From Membranipora membranacea (taxonomy: Eukaryota > Bryozoa > Gymnolaemata > Cheilostomatida > Membraniporidae), in contig OU612073.1 in assembly GCA_914767715.1 (NCBI GenBank), positions 14,322,001-14,386,000 on the forward strand: a stretch of DNA of 64,000 nt. The letters run 5' to 3'. Position 1 is the first letter of the stretch; each line of letters starts with the position of its first letter. Shown here piece after piece: positions 33,601 through 46,004 of the stretch. The translations under genes were made by a program, and so were the position numbers. The notes under the pieces are model-generated. The model was not told the origin of the DNA and did no database searches. It worked only from the letters and a program-made list of their open reading frames with translations.

Positions 33601-35767
33601 ATTTGTAAATCAAACCCCTCACAATCCTTCACAGATAATAAAGGAGGAGGCAACTCATTCACATCTAAAATTCACAAATATATATACTGGGTCAGTTTAA
33701 AAAGCGCTGCACAGAGTATAATCTGGGTCATTCTGAAAAGAGTATGGTAGGGGCATGGTGTGAGCCAGATCGTCCGTTATCTGGTGAGATCAAAAGTTTT
33801 TCAGCATAAATTAAAGAGCAAGCTCAAAACTTCCGTGGTTACTACTAGTATTGGCACTTTATTATCAACTACATCTTCACTCCATGGTGATAACAAAATG
33901 CCAATACTAGCTACTCGGTCCATGGTTAAACCCACACTAAATAAAGACATCAGTCAGTAATCTTCTTATCCTTAAATAAAGATATGAGAGTATACAGAAA
34001 CTGACTATTATAAGGGTAGGTCATAAACCATTAGAATATAGTGTGACAACAAAACTTACTGTTAATATTGATGGCATCAGACTGAGAGAGATTGAGGTTA
34101 TCAAGAGTACTGCTGATATCATATAGAGTTACAGTGTTCTTTCCTTCATGAAATATTAACATATTCAGAGAGAGTATCACCTTCTTAATAACTCCTGCAC
34201 CTTTTATATCCTACAATACAACAAGATAAAAGGTTGGTAGTCTGTATCCATTACAAATATAATTTATCTCACAAGACGTTTTTGGAATAGCGACGCTAGT
34301 GGAATGCTAGATTGTGACGTTTTGACGTTCGTCACGTTTGTGGGTTCAACAGGGGGGAACAAAAATATCGCCACAGATTCTCATCTCATATCAAATTAGA
34401 ATTAAGTCACCAGTCAGATCACCTGTCGAATGTTTTTTTTTATATCTGAATATTTGAACAGAAACAACAATCATAGTTTCATTGTACCCTGAGATTTAAT
34501 AGAGATCTACACTCAGCTCTCATACATAATTTCTCCTATCTTGAAACTGATTTTAAATTTCATGAACAATATCATTGAAAGCAAAGTGTGAACCATTTCA
34601 ATTATCAAACAATAGCGGAGATAGATTAAACTATATTCATACATGTACCATACCTGAGAAACGTTGATACATCCTTTATATGCTATAGGAAACACAGACA
34701 GATATAAAAGTTTGTACATCTTCTGAGGCTTGACGTAGAGAGACACACATACAGACTCATATGCCACATTCCAGTCAAGTTTGGCCGATTTATAACACAA
34801 CAGTACATCCAGTGTGAAGTGCCGTATATAACCTGTCTCCACGTTAAAATGTATGACTGCAAAAAAAGACAATAAATAGTCAAAAAATGATGATATTCAT
34901 ATGACTGAACTTCAAACCTATGAGATTCTCGAGTATTTTTTTCTGCAAATCTGATAATCTATAAACCGGTTGCTTTATTCATTCTGCGATTATTTTCATC
35001 CTGTTGGTAGCGACCACATGAGTAAAGCTATCCAGACAGACAACAAACAACTGAGATGGTAGGGATGAGATTATCTGCCAGGAATGACTCACCCAAAAGT
35101 TTATTGAGGCTATTTCTTGTTGACAGTGCTAGTAGACTAGGTTTGCAGCAGTGTACTTTAGTACATTCATCACATGCTGTTGGATGTGGAGCCTGTACAA
35201 ACAGGTAATCTTCTATGTTGTGAGAGAATGGTGCCTGCTCAAATGGTTTCTTAGCTGCCCTCCCAGAGCCAACAGAGAGCTGAGATGTGAAATCACCCAT
35301 GTAGATACTGTTTTGATCATAGTGAATTGGACGGCGAGACGTAGTCTGTATCACTTTGTCGTAACTGTATGACTTATGCAAAGTAAGACTCCTAAGGAAG
35401 CTGGACGCTTTTCTGAAATAGAATAAAATCTTCTACAAAATTATGAATACACTATGATCATTAGGAATCGTCTTGGAGCATATTTAAAAATAGAGTATGA
35501 TTTTTTGGTAACAGACAATAGAGTCTTATCACTAAGGACAGTATCGTCTGGTCATCAGAGTTTCCAGGTGATAGAAAATTAAAAATTACTACCAGAATAC
35601 ACAAACCTTGAGTTCCTGTGAGATCTTCTTGTTATGCATTGTCCTTGCATCTGTCGTAGAAAACTTAGAATGTTTTGTGGTGCCTGTACTGGTTGGTCGA
35701 CAGTCGATGGTGTATTCTGAATTTGTGTAAGTGCAATTCTGCGCTTAACTTGTGGGAACGCTGCCAT
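30695..35767 (-). CDS. DCAF17: DDB1- and CUL4-associated factor 17, complete
   Basis: Nine exons with GT..AG borders and matching phases: 35607-35767, 35093-35412, 34654-34856, 34060-34210, 33518-33664, 33166-33268, 32613-32784, 31448-31630, 30695-30880. The product is about 540 residues, close to vertebrate DCAF17 (~520). Collinear matches include TTSRRPIHYDQNSIYMGDF, SLLALSTRNSL, KLLYLSVFPIAYKG, ELPPPLL..FDLQIGGFPYRLLIAT, SGQIIQKGEHSV and LEDELDLLYTL. DCAF17 is thought to be a substrate receptor of the CUL4-DDB1 ubiquitin ligase and nucleolar in vertebrates; human loss causes Woodhouse-Sakati syndrome. The start is the first ATG (AAFPQVKRR). The last exon aligns weakly (LETNMDCIFMYVSPAF) and its stop lies a few bases from a duplication breakpoint, so the C-terminus may be altered. 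Confidence 0.9.
31962..32300 (+). mobile_element. LINE 3' fragment in DCAF17 intron 7
   Basis: A 95-codon open segment has the well-known C-terminal LINE pattern RMQWYGHVRRSE ... RPRGRPKQRWCDTV, found after the reverse transcriptase in many LINE ORF2 proteins. The rest of the element is absent. It runs opposite to the gene. Confidence 0.85.
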
Positions 35768-36424
35768 CCTTTTGATCCTGTGAATAACGATAGGCTGTCG
35801 TAAAAACTAAACGCAGATGCATTTGATATGCGTCACCAACCACCGATTATAATCTCAATCTTGTTTCTTATAACCCACACACAGAAGCATGATACTGTTA
35901 CAGAGACAAGACATTTGATCACTACTAGATGCATTTTTGGACCTTGGGCAGGTAAGCTTAACATAACTTAATATAAGCCAGCAAGTAGGACTAATCAAAT
36001 GCGCAAGGCGTTGTTCAGAAACGCAAACTGGTGGTATGTTGGCGGTTGATTCTGGACAAGTTACAGGCTTTCAAGCCCCAGGGGGGCCAGGAGCCCATGA
36101 TTCATTGCCAGTATCCAGGACTATTGACAACGATTGCAGGAAAGATGTGTGCAGATGTATATATGTGATTGTTCCAGTGGAAATCTCCTGATTTTCAGCT
36201 GGGCTGGTGATAATACAGATTCTTTGACAGTGCATACCTTCAGCATAGCAAGGCAAGGGGCAGGGCAAGCTACGTTTTGCATATTGTGCATCTCCAGTGC
36301 CCCAGTGCACAAATTTTAGAAGGCCTGCCCCTGGCCTGTGTGTTAAAATAGCCTGTCTTGACAAGACTTGGCTAGTTTTACAGGTACTATGATAGGCAAG
36401 GGCTGCTATGCCTGAAAGAACCCT
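35768..36424. other. Upstream of DCAF17; no gene
   Basis: The DCAF17 promoter should be here; no TATA box is evident. It contains one AGCCTGTCTTGACAAG repeat copy at 36349. Confidence 0.45.
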
Positions 36425-36712
36425 CCCCTGCTGAAAGCAAGTGACACTTAATTGTATGTTTCAATCAATCAATGTAAAGTATCAACCCAATTGGCAGGGT
36501 AACGGCCAGTTAGGTGCAGTAACGGCATGTCAGTTCCTGGGGCCCAGATAATAACCGGTTGTTCAACAGCAAAACAACACAACCTCAAGGGGGCAGTCAA
36601 ACATTGGCAAAGATCCAGCCTGAAGTTTTGGAGTTGACCTGTGGATCTGCCTCTGCAGTGAGTATGAATGTAAGGTTGATTTTACAGGCTAACAACTAAC
36701 ATGTGGTGGGTA
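36425..36712. repeat. ~290-bp dispersed repeat, copy in inverted orientation
   Basis: Close inverse match to 37237-37531 (for example CAACCCAATTGGCAGGGTAA and TGGATCTGCCTCTGCAGTGA). The flanks here show no clear target duplication. Confidence 0.85.
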
Positions 36713-37037
36713 CCCGTTATTTGCAATAATACATCTCGGAATACAGCTATGTCAGGAACGTTTATCACCAATGATCTCTTTGCCAATAATAAGGACAATA
36801 ACATTGAAAAATAAAAAGAGCCCTACTCAAAGGCACTTCCAGTTTGAAAACACATTAAAACAAGTGATTAAACCACTCCTTGATTTAACATAGACATTGA
36901 TTTCTATGGATTGAAACATCTCCCTGGTACAAGTCTACTAGGGTATTCGACTTGCATATATAATCTGCAGAGAGAGTTGGCCTGTGGGAGAGGATCTGAA
37001 CCCTGTTGTAATTGATGTCCTATCATTACATACATCA

Positions 37038-37174
37038 CAGGCCTTCTGTAGTAGTTGGTGCAAGTCTAGTCTAGTGCCTCAGTCAATGGTCAGTCAAAGC
37101 CTTTTTCTCCCTTTGACTTAAGAAAAGGCTTTGACCACTGGGGCATTGGACTTGCACCAACTCCAGAAGGCCTG
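37038..37174. mobile_element. 137-bp hairpin MITE, hAT-like ends
   Basis: The ends CAGGCCTTCTG and CAGAAGGCCTG are exact inverses, and the remainder folds back almost end to end (AGTTGGTGCAAGTC, AAAGCCTTTT). TACATCA flanks both sides (37031-37037, 37175-37181), a 7- to 8-bp duplication. CAG ends plus ~8-bp duplication fit hAT. Confidence 0.8.
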
Positions 37175-37236
37175 TACATCACATAACAAGTCAAATTCTG
37201 TTGTTACAGGGAGTAACATCAGTTAATCAGCACAAC

Positions 37237-37531
37237 CGGTACTACATGTTAGTTGTTAGCCAGTAAAATCAACCTTTCCACTTTACATTCATACTCACTG
37301 CAGAGGCAGATCCACAGGTCTACTCAAAAACTTCAGGCTTGATCTTTGCCAATGTTTGACTGCCCCCTTGAGGTTGTGTTGTTTTGCTGTTGAACAAACG
37401 GTTATTATCTGGGCCCCAGGAACTGACATGCCGTTACTGCACCTAACTGGCCGTTACCCTGCCAATTGGGTTGATTCTTTACATTGATCGATTGAAACGT
37501 ACAATTAAGTATCACTTGCTTTCAGCAGGGG
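37237..37531. mobile_element. ~295-bp repeat insertion with 16-bp target duplication
   Basis: Flanked by exact 16-bp direct repeats AGTTAATCAGCACAAC (37221-37236, 37532-37547). Such a long duplication suggests retroposition (SINE-like) rather than cut-and-paste. No poly-A tail and no clear pol III boxes, so the class is unknown. An inverted copy is at 36425-36712. Confidence 0.8.
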
Positions 37532-37836
37532 AGTTAATCAGCACAACATTCTACTCCCACACGCACAATGTGTGTAGATGAGACCTTGATGTCTTCAGCA
37601 CAGATCGTCACCGAACCGAACACCATAGAGATACTTTGCTGTATATATCTGGATAATTCATTGTAGGGCAAGCATCAAATTTTGCCCTCCCTACTTGATG
37701 CACAAGGGCCCCTGGGACTTACTTATTTTTTACAACCTACCTTGAAATCTCTCACACTAACTCACACCTCCTTCCTCTTTCATTTGCTTCAGGTTTGAAG
37801 GTTCTAGCACAAACAGAGCTGACTTTATGGACCAGA

Positions 37837-37902
37837 GAAAAAAGATGCCTCTACAAAATTCACTTTCAGGTTTTTGTGAATTTTGTAGAGGCATCTTTTT
37901 TC
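37837..37902. repeat. Perfect 27-bp stem hairpin, 12-base loop
   Basis: Arms 37837-37863 and 37876-37902 are exact reverse complements (core AAAGATGCCTCTACAAAATT). The size is that of a small hairpin RNA precursor; it could also be a local foldback. Transcription is not shown by sequence. Confidence 0.9.
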
Positions 37903-37961
37903 ATATTTTGGGAATCCCTAATTCAGGATGATGTAGGGGCGGAGCTCACTTCATCCGATTA

Positions 37962-38949
37962 GGGGAAGACGGGGTACGTTGAGCCAGTTTTTACATATTT
38001 CATTGTAACATGCAGTTGAATTGTGCCAGATTAACAAAAATTGGCACTGAAATTGGTCTTCATGTCTTCCATCAACATGAGTGAGGTCAGAAACCTATTG
38101 CAGCAAGAAAAGGAAATATTGCTGTTTCAAAAAAAATCGGGAAGCGGCTCAACGTGCCCCAAGCACGGGCACGTTGAGCCGGGTCTGCATTTTGAATGGG
38201 GCACGTTGAGCCACTCTGTTATGGTCATCTCTTTGCTGGTGATAACTTTTTAATTCATTGCAACCATAAGAAATAAAGGAAAGGAAACCAAATTCATTGC
38301 ATTCAGCTCATTTTTTCACTCAAGTGAACTATAAAATATAATTCGCAACACAAATAAACCTCTTAAATTTTTGCCGTTGAGGAAAACTTGCACACGGCAA
38401 ACTTGGTGATAAGTGAAGGGAAAAGTGAACTTAGAGTAATTGCTGACTTCATTGAAGAAACATCAATTGCAATGTTTTTGTTTTTGTGTACATATACTTC
38501 ATATACACTTTCATCATATAACATTTATATACTGCGGAGCATGGCTCAACGTGCCCCAACAGGCATGGCTCAACGTGCCCCAACAGCCTGTTTTTCACTT
38601 TCAATTCGAGTTCAACAAAATCTCTCCATCAGAGATAAGTTTAGATTATGTGATTTTGAGACTAAATATGATGTTATCACATAATAAAAGTTGCAACTTC
38701 TCAGTCACGCCTTGTTGGGAATAAATGACATTTCCGTCGATTGGCGCAGTATTTACTTTTTACTCTAAAACCGATGAAAAACTAAATAATTATCTTCCCT
38801 TAGTAGCTATCTTTCTTTTTGTCTGCTCAAAAAGGGTGCCTTTGGTCACATGACCTCTGATGGAGAGGAAAACTCAAAACATAAAATGGTATTTGAAATA
38901 AGTGGGGTGGATCAACGTGCCCCATGGCTCAACGTGCCCCGCCTTCCCC
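37962..38949. mobile_element. 988-bp TA-flanked element with GGCTCAACGTGCCCC motifs, copy 2
   Basis: Nearly identical to 20716-21702 over its whole length, with the same TIRs, motif clusters and short open frames. TA flanks it at 37960-37961 and 38950-38951. The high identity indicates recent movement, though no transposase is encoded, so it depends on another element. Confidence 0.9.
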
Positions 38950-38951
38950 TA

Positions 38952-39644
38952 CTAATAATATGAGTGATTTCTGTTGTTGTTTTCTGCTCATGAAATACCT
39001 TTATAGTGTCTAGTACCCATCTCTTTACTAAACTTGAGGACATTTCAACTCTACTAGAAGAAGATAATGGAGTGTTACGAGACATTAAAAGTATTTCATG
39101 GGAAGAAAACACCAACAGAAAACAACCAGTTTTCATCGTGTAACATAGCAACAGTGGTAATGTTACTTCCGCCAATACGTAATTCTGAAGGAGGGGTTCC
39201 AAATAAAAAGTTTTCAAACAAATGAAGTCAGCACTTCTATTCCAGGTCATTATTCCTCACATGATGGTCACAGAGATTAGGAACTTGGACCTGTAGGTGT
39301 AGAAAGACATGGGGAATCCATATATTAGATTAGATTACCTCACATCCTAACCCTCCCAAGGTTCACATTCTTTAAATCCCAGAGCGGCTCAGATATTATC
39401 TTTAGTATTATCTGATTCAAAAGTATTCCTTCCATTGTCATCTCTTACGCACACTATAATACTTTACAGTATAATTCTTTTGGCAATGTGTTAAATTTTG
39501 CCTGTACTCACTCAGTGATTGGGGCTGAAAACAATTTAGGACATATGACTATTATGCAATGATGTTTCCACATCCACTGTCCTGCCTGATGATTTAGTGA
39601 GTCCGTTAAAACTTTCTTCAACTACAGTGTTGATTATAGACGTG
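38952..39644. other. Upstream region of GTF3C5
   Basis: Non-coding on both strands as far as I can judge; should contain the GTF3C5 promoter and 5' leader. No clear core element was seen. Confidence 0.45.
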
Positions 39645-42600
39645 ATGGCTGGCGCATTATCAGGGCAGAATGTGAGTATCAGAGTACGAGGAGAGGTGGC
39701 TACACTAGTCAACATAGAGTATCCAGGACGTATCGTGAATCCAGAGAAGGCTATGAAGACACTCGGAGGTGTTAAAGAACTATCACAGGTTTGTTCCTCG
39801 GTCATTCAAGGTGCTTACTAGATATTTTTTGCTTCGAACCTACAGAAATAAAGGAAACGTTTCTCATCTTCAAGTCGGCGGTCTTGAATAAGGCTTTTTT
39901 ATCAACCAACGAGTGGAACCACCCCGATATCAATATTTTTTTGGCAACCGGGATGCCATTTGTTTTTATGATAATATTATGTGTATTTGGGATCTATGGG
40001 CAGTGACTTGAAATGCCAAGCAGTATATGCTTGGTTCCTAAATAATATCGAATGAGTCATGCATGCCAGGCATAGCTGATTGTTGTAGTGTCTATAGATT
40101 ATCTTTTCTGATTTAGATTTATCGGACACCAGACTCTCGTCTGCCTCTCAGATATAGACCAGATGATATTTACTGTAAGCCTGCCTACGCCACCAGTTTT
40201 ACAACTAACGATATATTACTCAACGTGAAACAGAAGCGCAACAAAAAGACTGGAGAAACTAAGCTAGAGGTGACACTGGTCGGAATTATCGATAGAACTT
40301 ATAAATTCAACAGTGAGCGCCTACTTCTTATAGATGTTTAATTGTGTTGGTTCTCTTTGGAAAGCTTGATGAATCTTGTTTTACGATTCTCTTAGTGATA
40401 CACCGTCAGAATTACATAGGGCAAACATCATGCTGTTGATCGTGACTCACTTATTACACTTATTGTAGACAGAGAGTGACACGGGGGTCAGCATACCAGC
40501 ACCAAAGCATATGATGGACTCAGTCTCTAAGAATAATTCCATCTGTGTCGACTTTGTTACCTGGAACCGATTTCACTCTGACACAAAACGAAAAAAACAT
40601 TAATTTCAGCTGTAGGCTATATATTCAGTAAATCGGCAGCTTTTAAAATAAATAAATGTCTGCTTACCTCTTCTTACCACGTGCCCTGTCTCTAACATGA
40701 TATTAGCGTCTCTTCAATCAATCAGCTCAAAGCATTTATATATAGTCCTTTATTTGTAGCTATGATGGACTATCAGTACCTGACCATGGAGAGAGAAGGA
40801 GATTCTTATCGTTCACTTGAAGGATTGTCAACTATCAACAAACTAGAGTCTCTAAGCTGGATTGAGAACGGTGCACCTCTTCACTTCATGCCTTCACTTT
40901 TCTCTCCCGCAGACATACCGTATGCCTATCATTTCAGAGAGGAAGATCCGAAGGTACATCAAGACGAAAACCTACAACAAGGATCTCTGTTTGGCACAGG
41001 TTAGTTGGTTATATATGATGAGTTGTGTTCATTTCGATCATTATGTAGTTATTGCCAAATATCCCTGTAATTTTTCATAACACTATACATTTAGGTATTA
41101 CCTACTGAAAATAGCATAGTTTTTGTTTAAATTAAAGTCTATGCTCAAGTGATTAGGCTTCTTCTTCGGAACGCTATGGTGTTTTTACACCCACATTTGG
41201 ATTCTGGATCTTGAGAAAGTATTCGTTCACTTCATATACTCTCTATGCTGTTCCGAATTGAATGAAGACAGGCGAATCAAGTATCAATACCCCTGAAAAA
41301 TATGATAGACTCTTCGCCCATTCTGAGATATCAGCAACAAATTGTTAGATATTTCTAGAGAATCCAATTTTAAGCGCTTGTCTTCTTATAAAATATCAAT
41401 TATTATATAAAGCGAAGTTGCTTTTCTGCTTTGCACACTAAAATCAGTTATATCAACCAACCACTTGTATCAAGGCAGCAGCTTTTCAAATCGTTTCCGA
41501 ATTATAGAGAATTGTGACTATGCTGCTTCAATTTGGTTTACCATGATTGACCGAGCTCCGCATGTTTACGGTTTACAGCACGTAAGAAGAGAGCTACCCA
41601 TAACCAGTTGGTTAATTTTGAGGCGGAGAAAGTCCCAATCGCTCCCAACCCTGGAGCTGAGGCTAAACTAGTCACATATTATCTGAAAAATAAACTGGAA
41701 GATGTCAAAAAGGTTTGTACAATAACATTTGTATGCTATCAGCTAGAAGCGTCTGACAATGGTCAAACATAGTGATATATGTCTACCATTATTCCAGCGT
41801 AACAGTTACATACTACACATACCAAGCTGCCTACAGCTGCTGTTTAACCAGTTCGAGATTTCACTATTTACTATTTCAATAAGCTAGTATGGTTCATCGC
41901 ATTTCTGTAATTTTTTTCCAGAATGTGATCGATATAGCAGTAATAGCATAATTGCTGTACACCACAAATAAGATACGCAGAACACAGGAAAAAAATTAGA
42001 TTGTGATTTGGACAAAAAAAGGACAAACTAACCCGATTTTTGTGCTTCTTTTCAGGGAACTTGCAGAGCTGAAATTATGGCTTGTTTCCATATATAGGAA
42101 AAAAATACAGATTGTCAATTTTCTGCTGAATGTTACATAGCTTGACAGAAGTACTGCACTGACTAATCGAGGAGTTCCCTCTCTTTAGTCTTAACCCGAC
42201 CGGAATAATCTCCACCCATTGAATTCCATATCTGGAATAGCATCATTAGCTTTCTTTTGCAAAACAAAGGGCTTGCAAAAATAGCCAGTCCCTAGTAGCA
42301 ATCTAGAAATGCCCTAATCATCGACGCTGTAGGGGTATAATTACTGTTTGCAATTTTGTAAACAAGACAATTTCTCAGGCTAATTATTCATGCTACTAGG
42401 GACAGCCAATCAGATAACAGTCAGATGGGTCCCTGTGTTTAGTGTCCTAACCGTATAACGCTATGATACTATTTCCATTCTAAGAGAAGAATCTAATTCA
42501 GTGTCTCCACCATATAATATTTAACAGTCTTAACACACAACCTCAAACTCCTTCATCTGATTGTAGAAGTTTGATGAGAGACCAGTCTGGACTCGAGCAG

Positions 42601-45600
42601 CTCTAAGCGCTGTTACTCAGCTGGAGCATAACCGTCTCAAGGTCAGTAAAGCAGCAGTAATGTTTATCATAACACAAGGTAAATCATATCAGCTATCAAG
42701 TGCAGTAGATTGTATCAAAGAGTTTTGAGAGTTTTATTAGTCTGAAGTTAGGTTTTAATCATTAATGTCAGATTAAGCATCTAAAAACCTCATGTAACTA
42801 TTGGAAAAAAAACTAGCAATTTCTACACTCTTTTGTTGTGTGTTTTTCTCTTTCACTGTCTGTAATTATTCTACTCTGTAGACCCTCCTTTTTCTGCAGT
42901 GCAATAAATGTCTACAAACATTGTCATTTCTTCTCCGACTGTATTATGTTATTTTGTATAGACCCTCCTACCTTGTGTAGCATGGAACTCAGTCTCAGGG
43001 CCGTGGAGAACAATGTGGGTCAAACACGGATATGATCCAAGGAAAGATGTCGAAGCTAAACACTTACAGTTGATAGATTACAGATACAGACAGAGTAAGA
43101 TATGTGTAGTAGATGTACCCTTTGGTTTTTGGTGATATTTTGCTTTGGGGCTTCAGCAGTCACCTACGGCTAATAGGCCGAACCGCCTATTGATATTAAC
43201 AAGAAACTCTGAAAAATACCGGTTGATGCTGATTGGCCAAAACGATAAAATAGGTTTGGGTCTTTGACCAGGGAGGGTGCCTGCCTGCATTCTGAGTTGC
43301 TCCTCCTCCACTGGTCCAGTGGGAGGGGAGCAACTAGGATCCAGGTAAACTGGATCAAACTTTTTCTTTTTGTGCCCTGATATAAACAGTAAATTCACAG
43401 TAATTTTTATCTTCCTGTTTATTTTTATTCATTCAGCCCTGATCACATCGTGAGTTGTTATTCAAATTTTACACACATATGAAAGATCATGCCATGACTA
43501 TTCTCCTATATCTAGGGGATAAATTGGATATATCCAAGAACATAGTGTTGCATAAAAGAAGCTACGCTAAGTATTTCTCATCGATAACAAAAGCTAAACC
43601 CAAACAGTTCAGATCTGACCAGCTGGAGCTGATAGCCAGACCGGATACTATCGACCAGGTGGAGAGCCTTACGGAAGAACAACAGGTCCGTATGATCAGG
43701 GTTCATTTTGCAAAACTGCAACAATCTCACCTACTATTATTGTAAAGGTTTAAGATTTATTATTACTATTATTATGATTATTCAAAAGGGTTACCCCTAA
43801 TTGAAGGCTTAATCAAATCAAGGAGTTGGACTATAACCATGAGAGAAAAGAAATTCAATTCAATGTTGTTATAAGTATTTGTTTAATGAATTGAATGTAC
43901 TCAACAGTTGCGTGTGTATTATTTTCATTGATTCTGGTGACTTCCATCAACCCTAGGGCTTATGCCAGCAGTTCATAATGTATGTAATAATACGACATCA
44001 CATAACAGCAACAGTTGGGTTATCTAGAGACTGTTGATGGTTGTCATGTAGACGTTATGTGTTTATAGAAGCAGCAGTATATGATATGGCCTGGTATAGT
44101 ACCACCTTACAGACAGCTCTTCTATCAGATATGTGACATACAACTACCTGAAGTACAAGAAATAGTCAACTCTAACAATGGGAAGGTATGACATAGGCCG
44201 ATATCAATATGAGACGTGCGGCACCAAGATATCCAGCTATCTGCCTGACGCGGCACTGCTCATGACAGTCAAAGCATTTCACCTGAAAGCCTAGATCTCA
44301 TTGATTTTTATTTTCATACAAATGAGGGTAATGATATTTTGCTTCAAATTATTTCAGAACCTGTCTGACGGCAAAACCCTTAGTTAATCTCTGTTGAGAA
44401 GTATTCGGTACATTTTTCTAGGTTTGAATATTGAACAAAAAAACTATATATTAGTCCCACGCCTGGTCATAAAATATATGATAACCGCAACAGATAACCA
44501 TGAGGCTCTCTCTGTATGTATTAAGGTTAATTTACATATCATCATTCATGATTGGGTTGCTATTCACAGCTGTAAATTATATTGATACTCATATACTTGA
44601 ACTTGTCACTTACAGGAGCCCACCACTTGTCACAAACTGCACGGCTTCTTAGTGGAAGAAGGGCAGAAGAAGATTCGTGCTATCATTAATAAGTATGTGG
44701 ATAAGGCAGTGAAGGAGTTACAGACTGCTGAAGGCGGGGAGGACGACGGGGCTGATACTGATAGAGAAGGGGCGGAGGAGGAGGGGGAGGAGGAAGACGA
44801 GGCCTACCCAGGTATGTTTCTGGTGAGGGCAGAGGGTTAGGCGGTTTATCCAGGTGTGTGTTTGATGTGGTCAGCTTTGCCTTTATCTAAATCATAATTA
44901 TCCTGTTTTGAATCCATGAAAATAATCGAAATCTATCACTGGTATTATCAGGTTATTTTTGGCTAATTAAATCATCAATTCAACAGGAGCTACCGATTGG
45001 TGACCGAGCTGGGAGTTGAAAATATTATCCTTAAGTTCCAAAAACTATCTTTTTCTCTCTCCCTAATTATTAGTTTAGTTTATAATCTCTGATTGAGATG
45101 AAAATTCAGAATGATTATGTTCATTATTCTAATCCAGTGAACAATATCATAGTAACGAATAAACTGTACAGGAATAATAAATACTAGAAGTTGTTCATCC
45201 ACTTTGTAAGAGGACGCAACTAATAAAAACTTGCCCGAAAATCACTCAATCCAGCTACTTGTAAAACTTTGATAAAGAGCTATGGACTTTCGAAATTTAC
45301 AAAGCCATCTCAAATAAAGTGTTTTATCAATACAAGAAAATCATTGCCAAATTATAATTAGAAGAAAGTTTGATTTGTCGACTTTTAAGCTTTTGGTATG
45401 CTCGCAGAGGCTAAATCTTAATGATACCATAACTGTTTTAGATGAATCCAGTGGAGCAGAAGATGAAAGTTTTAACCAATCACTGAATCAGTCGATAGCT
45501 GACACCTCCCAGTCTCCTCAAACAACTAAGCCATCATCAGGCGGGAGTGAAAAGCAAACTGGCGTTGAGTCTCAAGGAGGGTCAGCATCTAATTCCACAA

Positions 45601-46004
45601 GTCAGCCAATACCAGGAACATCACACCAACCCACTAATCAATCAGCGGAAGGAACATTATACCAACCCACTAATCAACCCATACAAGGAACGTCCGACCA
45701 ACCCACTCATCCGCCGGTACAGGGAACATCCTACCAACCCACAACTCCAGGTTCATCATACCAGCCACCCAACCAACATACACAAGCTACATCGTACCAA
45801 CCTAACACTGAGTCACAGTTATATCAAACTGAGAGTAGAGGCATGTCGATTGCTGAGGCTGAAGCCGATTCAGGCATGACCTATGGAGCAGGCACTGCGG
45901 ACACTACGTATCAGCCCACAGTGGAAAATATGGGTGGTGATTATAATCCTGACGCTAGAGAACATACATACTACGATGAAGATACACTCAACTCTTATAG
46001 ATAG
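39645..46004 (+). CDS. GTF3C5: General transcription factor 3C subunit 5 (TFIIIC subunit), complete
   Basis: Ten exons, all phase-consistent: 39645-39788, 40117-40312, 40760-40999, 41579-41712, 42567-42641, 42962-43094, 43516-43685, 44069-44185, 44616-44822, 45408-46004; about 670 residues. Diagnostic blocks in order: VNIEYPGRIV, YRPDDIYCKPAYATSFTTND, VNFEAEKVP, KFDERPVWTRAALSA, SGPWRTMWVKHGYDPRKDVE, GIVPPYRQLFYQICDI and an acidic tract. TFIIIC binds the internal A and B boxes of tRNA genes and recruits TFIIIB; this subunit belongs to the A-box-binding part, in the nucleus. The final exon replaces the usual short acidic tail by about 200 Ser/Thr/Gln/Pro-rich residues with 12-residue repeats. 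Intron 9 was set from a GTGAGG donor because the nearer GTATGT donor breaks the frame. Confidence 0.95.
42288..42403. mobile_element. 116-bp MITE in GTF3C5 intron 4
   Basis: Terminal repeats GTCCCTAGTAGCA / TGCTACTAGGGAC are exact inverses. AGCCA flanks both ends (42283-42287, 42404-42408), a 5-bp duplication. Confidence 0.75.
43252..43364. repeat. Hairpin element, family shared with 49367, copy 1
   Basis: The centre folds as AGTTGCTCCTCCTCCACTGG against GGGAGGGGAGCAACT, with outer GTTTGGGTC/GATCAAAC partly paired. Same consensus as the copy at 49367-49496. It lies in a GTF3C5 intron; boundaries are approximate. Confidence 0.65.
45610..45795 (+). repeat. 36-bp coding minisatellite in GTF3C5
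   Basis: Imperfect 36-bp units starting CCAACCCACT encode a 12-residue repeat of the type QPTNQPxxGTxY. About four to five units, the later ones degenerate. Confidence 0.8.

Larger units (their letters stand above)
25575..34220. repeat. Diverged tandem segmental duplication
   Basis: Block A 25575-26476 matches 29760-30690, and block B 27415-28900 matches 32680-34220, both in the same order and orientation. Between the blocks the copies differ: copy 1 has the glycine-zipper exon, while copy 2 has DCAF17 exons 8-9 and a LINE fragment. Confidence 0.88.

Noticed and set aside
41000-41080. Alternative longer GTF3C5 exon 3 reading beyond 40999
   Set aside because: A donor at 41000 joins in phase to the conserved ARKKRATHNQLVNFE segment, while reading on meets a stop.
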